DNA of 64,000 bases. Source: Tetradesmus obliquus. Lineage: Eukaryota; Chlorophyta; Chlorophyceae; Sphaeropleales; Scenedesmaceae. Positions 56,300-64,000 of the stretch are shown here, one piece after another. A model generated the notes under the pieces. The model did not search any database and was not told where the DNA came from. It worked only from the letters and a program-made list of their open reading frames with translations. The stretch's first letter is position 1. Every line of letters starts with the position of its first letter. Made by a program: the position numbers and the translations under genes. The stretch is from NCBI GenBank assembly GCA_030272155.1, contig CP126199.1:5382501-5446500 (forward strand), in the 5' to 3' direction.

Positions 56300-56713
56300 A
56301 TCCTCATCCTCATCGCTGTCGAGCTGGAGGTCGTCGATGATGACAGCTGGCGGCGGCATCTGCTGCTGCTGTTGCTGCTGCCCAGCCAGCTGCAGTTGCT
56401 GCCTGTACTGCCAGCCTGGCCCGCCAGAATGCTGCTGCTGGATGCTGTGCTGCGGCTGCAGCAGCTCGCTGACAGGCCTGGCGTCTTCATAGCTGTCCTG
56501 CAAGCTATCATTAAAAGGATGGCCCGCCAATGCTGCCGGCGCGTTGCCTGCTGCTGCTACTGCTGCAGCCAGTGGGGTCCTAGGCCCGCTGGGCGAACAC
56601 CGCTGCCGCTGTAACTGCATGTGCTGGTCTTCTCGACCTAAAGTATTCTTTTCGTGCCGAGTTTGGTCGGTTCTGTCGCGGCAGTCCCCAGCGTGGGAGT
56701 AGAGTGCCGTCAT
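52505..56713 (-). CDS. RS-rich protein with a single CCCH zinc finger
   Basis: Two exons, 56713-55860 and 55559-52505, join in phase 2 (GGCTACAG|CCTC gives CGYSLCGD) to 1,302 residues. Exon 1 has a short acidic block (DDLQLDSDEDEDE) and a globular-looking end (LLLRLSNVLRGAALLQAEP) that continues into exon 2 as DAFAATLREQCLGWSVVGAA. The middle is Arg/Ser-rich (RDRSRSRERRSSSKSK; RPRSRSRSRSRTRG), typical of splicing or mRNA-processing factors. Near 53625-53680 is CRMFPGCVRGPRCKQLH, a C-x5-C-x5-C-x3-H finger of the RNA-binding kind. Then follow Ala/Pro-rich tracts and a helical C-terminus (YGLLDHFGLPDELCEQLA; QAQKALQRLLDHALQQ). A nuclear RNA-binding role is inferred from RS plus CCCH. The N-terminal domain is unknown to me. 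A frame beginning inside the CTG tract upstream of exon 2 is intronic. Confidence 0.75.
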
Positions 56714-57057
56714 GACGGCTCGATGGCGGCACGAAGCAAGCGAGAACTTCTGGATCTGCAGCTAAAAAAACAATGTCGTGCCAAATGCGCAGACTGGTGC
56801 TTGAAACAGCATGATGGGGTCTGATATTAGGGCGTGGAAGGTGCAGAAAGCTTGCAGCACGGCATGAACAATCAAATCCATTATGTTGACAGCACACAAG
56901 TTTTTCAAGCATCACGAATCGGAGCCCCCTGCCAATTGCTGGTGGGCGCTGTGTAACAGGCGAAGCAGCCTTTTGGCGCGCACAGTTTGAACTTCCCTTC
57001 CGTACCGCGTAAACCTCAAGCAGACATGCTTGAATTATCTTCACGACGGAAAACTAT
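56714..57057. other. Intergenic spacer
   Basis: 344 bp between the start of the RS-CCCH gene and the stop of the next minus-strand gene. It is free of CAG/CTG runs and likely holds the RS-CCCH promoter. No motif stands out. Confidence 0.4.
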
Positions 57058-59957
57058 CTACAGTGGGCCATTCACGGCGGCAGCCCCCAAGGAGAAGGTG
57101 GCTCCAGCGAGCACGTTGCTGCTACTAGCAGTAGTACTGCCTAGCCAGCACCCAGCTACTGCCCAGCCCCCTCTTTCTCCTTCTTCCACTTCTTGCAGTC
57201 TGCTCTGTGCTGCTTCCAGTGGTCCTCCTGGCAGCTCCTGCTGCAATCCACAGCCTTGGAGCAGCTGCTGCACTTGCTGAGCGACACCCCTGAGCCTTAA
57301 CCAGCACCGCAGCTCCAGCACAGCTGGCCGCGCCTGCTGCTGCTGCTCCTGCTGTTGCCACCAGTGCCGCTGCCTCCTGCAGCTGCTGCCTCCTGCAGCT
57401 GCTGCTGCTGGCAGCTGTGGCTGCTGCACTGCTGCTGCTGATGTGCTTGGCGCACTGGCAGCTTGCGCTGCTGCTGCGGGCTGCTGCTGCTGCTGCGCTG
57501 CTGCCTGGCCCTTCTTCTTGGCTCCCTTGCTGCTGCTGTCGACTGCGCGCACCACGTACTTGTGCAGCTTTGACCAAGGCGAGCCAGGGCCAGCATGCCT
57601 GGCAGCGTCTGCGGCAGCGCCATGCAGCATGGCAGGGCAGCACACAGTACTGTGAGAATATAAGTTCATAGTTTCTTTGACACCTGTCCACACCTGCCAA
57701 TGTGCCTCCTTGTCAATGCCTGTCACTGTTCTGTACATATTGTTGTACATCAACATGTTTGCACAGCCCGTCGCATCCTCCATGGCCCTAATAACATGGT
57801 CTTGCTCAGCTTGGTGATGCCCGCCTTTTGCCAGCAGCAACCCACCATCATGACATCACCATCGTGTTATTTTGCATTGGATTGCCTGTGACAGCTGTCC
57901 TAACCTTCCATCACCTCCAGCACGGTTCTGCTGAGCTTGGTGGTGCCTGCCTCTGCCAGCAGCACATCCACAATCATGTCACTTTTCATGTTATTTTGCG
58001 TTTCTTGTGACAGCTGTCCTCACTTTCCATCACCTCCAGCACGGTCCTGCTGAGCTAAGTAATGCCTGCCTCGCCAGCAGCACATCAACAGACTTGTTGT
58101 TTCCTATGTTACTTTTGTGTTTGAAATGTGCGCAGCTGTCCTCACCTTCCAGCACCTCCAGCACGGTCCTGCTGAGCTTGGTGAGCCCCGCCTCTGCCAG
58201 CAGCATATCAACAAACTTGTTACTTCCAATGGTACTTTTGTGTTTGAAATTTGCACAGCTGCCCTCACCTTCCATCACCTAGAGATTGTGTGGCAGTTGG
58301 GGTCAGGTACTCGCCATACCTGCGGGTAATTACCCTCTTATAAGAGCGGCGGTATGCAGGGTGTGTGCAGGTTGTGTGGCAGTTGGGGCCATACTGTAGC
58401 ATCTTGTCGTAGGCAGCAAGTGACTCCTCGTACCTGCGGGGAGGACATGTAGGAAATGCGGGCTAACGCGGGAAATGCGAGAATTGCAAGAACATGGGGG
58501 CACATGCGGGAAATGCGGGAATTGCAGGCAAATGCAGGTATTGCGGGAAACATTAAACGGGGGGAAATGCCAGGCAACGCGGCCAAACACGGGAAAAGCG
58601 GGCAAACGCAGGAAATGCTGGAAACCCCGGAAATAATTGGGAACTCAGGCACACCCGGGCATACCCGGGCATTGGCGAGAATGCTTGCGAATGCGGGCAA
58701 TCGCGGGCGAATGCGGGCAATCGCGGGCGAATACGGGCAACACGGGCAAACGCGGGCAATTGCGGGCAAATGCAGGAAATGCAGGCAACTGCGGGAAATG
58801 TGAGAAATCAAAGAATGCGGGAATTCTTGGGAAGTCAAGCAGACCCAGGCAATCTCGGGCAAGTGCGGGAAATGCGGGAAAATGCGGGAAATGTGGGAAA
58901 TGAAAGAATGCGGGAATATATGTGGACTCAGGCAAACCCAGGCAATCCTCGGCAAGTGCGAAAAATGCGGGCAAATGCGGGCAAATGCGGGCAACACGGG
59001 CAAATGCGGGAAATCAAAGAATGCGGGAATATATGGGGCCTTGGGCAAACCCGGGCAATCCTGGGCAAGTGCGGGAAATGGGGGCAAATGCGGGCAATGC
59101 GGGCAACAAGTGAACAAGCGGGCGATGCGGGCAATTGCGGGCAAATGCAGGAAATGCAGGAAAAATCAAAGAAAATCAAAGAATGTGGGGATATATGGGG
59201 ACTCAGGCAATCCCGGGCAATCCCGGGCAAGTGCGCGCAACGCGGGCAAATGCGGGCAATCGCGGGCAAATGCTGGAAATCCGGGCAAATGCGGCAAATG
59301 CGGCAAATGTGGGAAATCAGAGAATGCGGGAGCATATGGGACTCAGGCAAACCCGGGCAATCCTCGACAAGTGCGCGAAATGCGGGCAAATGCGGGCAAT
59401 CTTGGGCAATGCTGTCAAATGCGGCAATTGCGGGAAATGCGGGAAATCAAAGAATGCGGGAGTATATGGGGACTCGGGCAATCCCGGGACCGTGGGTACA
59501 GCCTGTCACAGGTTATCCGCACATTCAAACTGCTGCACCAATGCCACCAGAGCACAGCGCTGCCGACGCAACACAAGCAGCTGCCTTATCACACCATCTG
59601 CCCACACTCACTCTGCCACTGCCCTGGCGGCTGCTCAAACTTGAGGGGCACCACAGGCGAAGTCGTCGTCAGCACTGCGCCGCCTCCAGCCAAGCTTCCA
59701 AACGGCCCCGATAGCTGCCAACCTGCATCCTCCCGATACTTCCTGCTGCACCCCTGATGCGCGCTGCTGCTGCTGCTGCTGCCGGGGCGTGAGGACGATG
59801 CAGCGGCTCCTGCAAAGTCGCCTGTGCCGGCTACAGGCACGCCTCGAGCCTGCAGGCCTGCCATGAGCTGAGCCATGAGCTCAGGTGATATGCCCATGCC
59901 TCCAAATTGAGGAAGCATGGTAGCTGCTGCTCCTGCTGCTGTACGCTGTTGATGCAC
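57058..59957 (-). CDS. Poorly resolved gene with a TPR-like exon
   Basis: Three candidate coding pieces lie on the minus strand. (1) 59957-59612 starts MHQQRTAAGAAATMLPQFGG, has a Met/Gly/Ser-rich body and ends at a strong GTGAGT donor in phase 1. (2) About 58437-58338 follows CCCGCAG and encodes YEESLAAYDKMLQYGPNCH, which looks like a TPR helix pair. (3) 57840-57058 encodes MEDATGCANMLMYNNMYRTV and, after Ala/Gln tracts, a Leu/Gln-rich helix (VAQQVQQLLQGCGLQQEL), ending at the stop at 57058. I could not connect the pieces in frame; exons hidden in the repeats are likely missing. A ~120-bp tandem array and a 1-kb minisatellite occupy the gaps. They may belong to two genes. Confidence 0.38.
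57780..58285 (-). repeat. ~120-bp tandem array carrying an exon edge
   Basis: Four units with landmarks at 57903, 58021, 58145 and 58268. On the minus strand most units read AAGTTTGTTGATATGCTGCT-like sequence, then CACCAAGCTCAGCAGGACCG and TGCTGGAGGTGCTGGAAG, then GTGAGGACAGCTG. The unit thus has an acceptor-like GCAG, an exon-like stretch (TKLSRTVLEVLEG) and a GTGAGG donor. The lowest-coordinate, diverged copy runs into the open frame ending at 57058. Confidence 0.85.
58447..59495. repeat. GCGGGCAAAT minisatellite, ~1.05 kb
   Basis: About 100 degenerate units of 9-10 bp (GCGGGCAAT, GCGGGAAAT, GCAGGAAAT). A higher-order unit of about 110-150 bp carrying AATCAAAGAATGCGGGAATA, then ATGGGGACTCAGGCAAACCC, occurs about six times. 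The 9-10 bp units leave frames open by chance. Confidence 0.93.
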
Positions 59958-60624
59958 TGGTGCTGCGGGAGGTGGGGGTGTAAGCTACACCGCGGGCAGT
60001 GCTACTCCCACTGCTGAGTCCAGGACGTGGCAATCAACGTGCAGCTAGCTGTGTGCTATGATTTGGCAGCAGGTAAGAGAGGTTGCTTGTGCTGACTGCA
60101 GGTGCAGTTGTACAGCTGGGGCACAAAGCAACAGCAGCAGCTGCTGCGGTGCCCACGGTGGCTAGCTGCTGCTGAATTACCAAATTTGATGATCAGGTTC
60201 AACAGTTGAAATGCGGAGTGTATTATCAGCGGAAACGGGACAGCAGCAGAGCACCGGAAAGCGAAATGACGATTCCAGAGTGGTGTGTGTCTGATCGCAA
60301 CTGTTTTTTACTTGTGAGTGATTTGATCATTAAATCAGTTAATTAATGACGCCCGTCGGCATGTGCTCAGCATGTCAATTACAGGCAGCCCGCCCAAAAC
60401 ACCAGACACCCAGCCTGGTGACAGGCAGGTGACACCTTTGCTGCAGACTCAAGACGAAGCGGGCTTCACTCAACTGCTGCTGATCCGTTCAGTGCCGCAC
60501 AACAAGTAGCTTGCCAGGACGTTGATTACAACACAGCCAGAACATCTGACACTGGGCTGCTACAGAAACCAGGCTGGCAGGCACCTAGCTTTAACACAGA
60601 CAAGGCACACACCGGACCACCCAC
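59958..60624. other. Intergenic, no supported gene
   Basis: Between the start of the TPR-like gene and the stop of the SGNH gene. The middle (60180-60380) is AT-richer, with TTAATTAATGA. No coding or repeat structure was recognised. Confidence 0.4.
60526..60530 (-). terminator. Candidate TGTAA poly(A) signal of the SGNH gene
   Basis: On the minus strand TGTAA lies about 95 bases after the stop at 60625. Position and orientation fit, but the motif is short. Confidence 0.33.
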
Positions 60625-62147
60625 TCACCCTCCACCCAACTGCTGCTGCTGCTGCTGCCCTTCCTGCTGCTGCTGCTGCTGCTTCTGCAGCACCAGATTC
60701 AGCACCACATTGAACACTTCCACGCCTACCATAGCATTGGGATGGATCAAGTCAGTCAAGTGCTGCTGCCCCGTGGCGAAGCGCTGCCCGATCGCAGCGT
60801 AGTCCACCAGCTGCAGCCCCAGCCGCCGCGCTGCTGCTGCCGCTGCTGCATTCAGCTGGTGGATGAAGTAGAGCCGTCCCAGGTAGGGCTTGGTCATGAG
60901 GCCCGTGGCCACGTCGTGGTGAGGCGGCAGCGTGGTGTGCGTCAGCCACAGCTTGGTCTGCAGGAGCGTGCAGCAGCAGCAAACACAGAAAATGAGTTGG
61001 AACTGGTGTGCACAAGCAGCTGTGACACAGCAAACACTTGGTGGGACTGTGCGATGCAAGCAGCTCACTGGCGGCTGTCACTGCAGCACAATACGCATAT
61101 ATAGATTTCATTCAAAGGACATTCTGCTCCATGGTCCCAGACCTGCCCAGCAAATACTACTCGCCCCACACCACAACCAAATTTCCAAGCGCTGGCTCCA
61201 CACCACCAGCACCATCATGCAACCGCTGCTCGCCCGACTCCTGCAGCATACCACTGCAGCATACAACAAACATCAGCCACAGCTGATACAACCTACCATC
61301 CCCACCCACTGCTCAACAGCACTCCCCATCCTCACTGTTGGAAACGCCTGCTGCGCATACCGCACCACCGCCGTGAAGTTCGCCACCCACTCCTGCAGCA
61401 GCTCCCAGCTGACTTCCTGCAAGCCCTCCAGCCGCACTCCAAACTGCCCTCACTACCATCACCACAGCACCCCCAAGCCCTGCATGTATCAACCCAACAC
61501 CAGCACTCCCCCACTCCCACCCTCACCTGCGGAAACGCCTGCTGCGCGTACCGCACCACTTCAGTAAAGTTCGCCACCCACTCCTGCAGTAGCGCCACAT
61601 CCAGCTCCTGCAAGCCCTCCAGCCTGCCCCGCTCATGCATGCTCAGCCGCGCCACGTCCCACAGCAGCGAAGCCACAGACACAGCCTGCGGCGCACTGCC
61701 GGGCCCTTCCCCCGCATACTCGGCCCACATCTGTGCTGCGGAATCGATGCGCTGACGGAAGTCCTGCGCGCTGAACCTGTGGAAGGGGCCAGTGGGGTGC
61801 ACCCCAGGGAAGTAGCTGCTGGCCAGTTTCAATGGAGCAGACGACTCGCAGGTGTGAAATGCATACGCGGTCTTGTTCAGCAGACTGGGAGCGCCTGCGC
61901 CCGCTTCTGCTGCGGTTTGTGGTGGGGGTGTGGCTGCTGTGCTGCCAGCTGCTGCGGCTGCTGCTGCTGCAGCAGCCTCTTCAGCGGCTTCTGCTGCTGG
62001 TGTGGATTTCATCATGTGCGTCTGCTTCACGCCGCCCAGGGCTTCGCACACATGCTGCACAATGTAGCGGTCCACTGAGTCAGACAGCAGCAGCACACGC
62101 ACAGGCGGAGCCTGGGCCTGCGCTGAGGCAGCCGTGCTTTCCTGCAA

Positions 62148-62186
<39 letters not shown>

Positions 62187-62939
62187 ACTGCTGCTGGCAG
62201 CTGCTGGGGCACCAGCAGCAGCATAGCGCTGCGACAGCCTCTCGATGCTGCTGCTGCTGCTGCTGCTGCTGGACTCGCTGCTGCTAGTCTGCTGCAGCCC
62301 AACTCCAACACCGCTACTGCTTCCTATGCTGCTGCTGCTGTTGCTGCTGTGTTGACCTGCAGCAGCCTCATACACTGCCAGCCAGTTGGTGAGCTGGCAG
62401 TCTGCATCCAGCAGCTGCCACCTGCTGCCCGCTGGGGCACTGGACACCCAGGTTCCGGGCAGGGACCCATACGGACAGCGCACAGTCAAGGTGCTGCTGC
62501 TGCTGCTACTGCTACTGCTACTGCTGCTAGTGCTGCTGTCAGTGTTCTGATACAGTAATGTGTCTTCGCCAGTATCTTGTCCAAGCCCTTCTGTGCTGCT
62601 GCTGGTGCCCGGTTCCAGCCATACTGGCTGTGCTGTGTCCTGGCTTCTGCTTGCAAGAATATCAGTACTGCTGGTGCTGCTGCTGACGTTGTGAGTTCCA
62701 TGGCTGTGCCTTCCAAGAAAGTACACCAGGACTAGAACCAGCAGCGCATACAGCACCACAATAGCTGGCTTTGAGCCACTTAACTGCCCTAGCAGCTGCC
62801 GCCTATCATCCAGCAGCTTGAGTTGCTGCTGTTGTGGCCGCTCGTGTATTGGCAGCAGCAGAGCACCCTCCGGGTGTGACTGGCGCTCCTTCTTCTGCTG
62901 CTGAGGCTGCGGGTCATGTTGCTGGCTGAGCGGGTGCAT
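60625..62939 (-). CDS. Type II membrane SGNH/PC-esterase-like protein
   Basis: Two exons, 62939-61527 and 60957-60625, join in phase 0 to about 581 residues. A cytosolic N-terminus rich in Gln and charged residues is followed by one membrane helix (residues 59-75, AIVVLYALLVLVLVYFLG) and a lumenal Ser-rich stem, the layout of Golgi glycan-modifying enzymes. RCPYGSLPGTWVSS and RWQLLDADCQLTNWL resemble the region before the catalytic core of PC-esterase/TBL-type proteins. VRVLLLSDSVDRYIVQHVCE holds the GDSL-like block with the likely nucleophile Ser, and DLIHPNAMVGVEVFN in exon 2 provides the D-x-x-H. An esterase or O-acyltransferase acting on glycans is inferred; the substrate is unknown. Long Ser and Ala tracts enlarge the stem and the region after the nucleophile. 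The ATG at 62939 is the first in frame. Confidence 0.82.
61335..61445 (-). repeat. 3'-edge copy of SGNH gene exon 1
   Basis: About 105 bases repeat the end of exon 1 (LEGLQELDVALLQEWVANFT...YAQQAFPQ) with substitutions and end in TTTCCAACA|GTGAGG, equivalent to the real CAG|GTGAGG at 61526. It lies about 190 bp downstream in the intron. Confidence 0.92.
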
Positions 62940-64000
62940 GGGGGTCTGCTGCGGCTGCTGAACTGCCGTCAGGGCAAAACCAGACACATGTCAGACTCCC
63001 CAAGCGCTGTGTGCAGCTTCCTGCAGCTCAGCCTGTCGGTTCACTGGTCGCTGCTGCTGGGAGCTGCAGCTGCTGCCGGTGTGTTGCCCGGATTGCCGCC
63101 CAGCAGTAGCTAGTTCTCTGGTGCTGTTGTAATACTGACACTGATGGTAATTGACGGAAGGCCTGGAGCAGAGGCTGTCCCGGCGAATTGGCTCACACCG
63201 GACGCGGGTACGAAGGTGGCAACCGAGCCACTAATGTGGTGACTGTAACGTAGTTTTGTAAGATAAACCAAGAGCAACTTGCATCAAAGTCTGATTGATT
63301 GCACAGGTTCACTCGGCTGCAAGAAGTAATCACTCAGAACTGCTGCGGTTTGTGACGAGTGATAACCAACGAGTTTACTTCAAAACGTTTGTCTGCAAGC
63401 GTATGAAAGGTGCACCAGTGTAACAGCGTGAGCTTACTCACATTTTGAACCCCAACCACCTATCACAAGTTCTGTTACTTGCTGTGTGCACCTCTGCTCA
63501 AGTACAGGCTGGTATCAGGCAGAATCCTGATGTTACGACCTGGTACAAGCGCTTTTGGTGTTTGCACACAACATGCCTGGTGCAGCCTGAATAGATGCGC
63601 CAATCTCACCACTCAGGCCAGCTGTCTCCCACTGCTGACGTGCCACACAGCTTGCTGCCCTGCAAGCCACGGTACCTTCTGCTGCTGGGCCTTCCAGCAC
63701 TGATCCTGCTGCTGCTGAGCAACCCACCGCTGCTGTTCGCTGCGTCAAGGTGACACAAATACTCGTGCTGCTGTACTGCGCTGTAGCATGCACTGTGCCA
63801 CAGCATCTAGCCTGCACCCGCTGAAAGGCAGAGCAGCAAGCCATCAATCAACAGCCAGCCTATACAGGTAGCTGTGAAGCACATGTCATGGCTGTCATGT
63901 TTATGATGCAGCTGAAGCAGCCACAGGGTAGAACTGAAGCCATGCAGGATTTGTTTCATCAAGGCACAGCATATGTTGTGTGTACTGCTTCTGCCTACAT
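62940..64000. other. 3' edge of window, no supported gene
   Basis: Upstream of the minus-strand SGNH gene. The first 100 bases are probably its 5' UTR. Beyond that no frame has a recognisable domain, and 63180-63480 is AT-richer and repeat-free. A gene starting past the window cannot be judged. Confidence 0.4.

Noticed and set aside
58770..59757. Two overlapping plus-strand frames of about 290-314 residues rich in Gly, Asn, Arg and Met.
   Set aside because: They lie in the GCGGGCAAAT minisatellite, where several frames on both strands are open because the short unit lacks stops. Composition is purely repetitive.

Overview
The window is nuclear DNA of a eukaryote, most likely a chlorophyte green alga of the Chlorophyceae (a Scenedesmus/Tetradesmus-like organism is my best guess; this is inference). 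The signs are many GT-AG introns, very long CAG/GCA runs in exons that encode Gln, Ala and Ser tracts, possible TGTAA poly(A) signals, and gene types found in algae: Miro, a pentameric ligand-gated channel, polyamine-oxidase-like and SGNH/PC-esterase-like genes. There is no operon, phage or CRISPR structure.

Layout. 1.3-6.6 kb (+): a 1,643-residue poly-Gln protein of unknown function. 6.7-11.2 kb: gene-poor. 11.8-16.7 kb (+): FAD amine oxidase of the polyamine oxidase/LSD type, 4 exons. 16.8-19.3 kb: gene-poor. 26.6-19.3 kb (-): a 6-exon gene joining membrane segments, a proline-rich stretch, leucine-rich repeats and a C-terminal RING finger. 27.3 kb: possible retrotransposon gag relic. 27.7-36.0 kb (+): pentameric ligand-gated ion channel without the Cys-loop cysteines, with a duplicated first exon. 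37.9-45.6 kb (+): Miro, the mitochondrial Rho GTPase, 11 exons. 47.4-46.8 kb (-): small basic, possibly nucleolar protein. 47.9-50.5 kb (+): SEC-C/YchJ-like protein with a possible transit peptide. 56.7-52.5 kb (-): RS-rich CCCH zinc-finger protein. 60.0-57.1 kb (-): a poorly resolved gene with a TPR-like exon and a 1-kb minisatellite. 62.9-60.6 kb (-): type II membrane SGNH/PC-esterase-like protein. I see no shared pathway; these are ordinary dispersed nuclear genes. For the main multi-exon models I checked the reading frame across every junction.

The most unusual signal spans the whole window. Most introns, and several 3' flanks, hold head-to-tail partial copies of exon EDGES. Upstream of an exon lie copies of its first 20-115 bases, each still with its CAG acceptor. 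Downstream of an exon lie copies of its last bases, each still with its GT donor. After terminal exons the copies include the stop codon. I count roughly 50 such copies in at least eight genes. Some introns consist almost wholly of them (amine oxidase intron 2; Miro intron 8). Each intron therefore offers a row of decoy splice sites, while the full exon stays single-copy. A second layer is repeat polarity: CAG/GCA runs sit in exons on the sense strand, whereas CTG runs tend to sit in introns directly against the 3' splice site, where a polypyrimidine tract would be.
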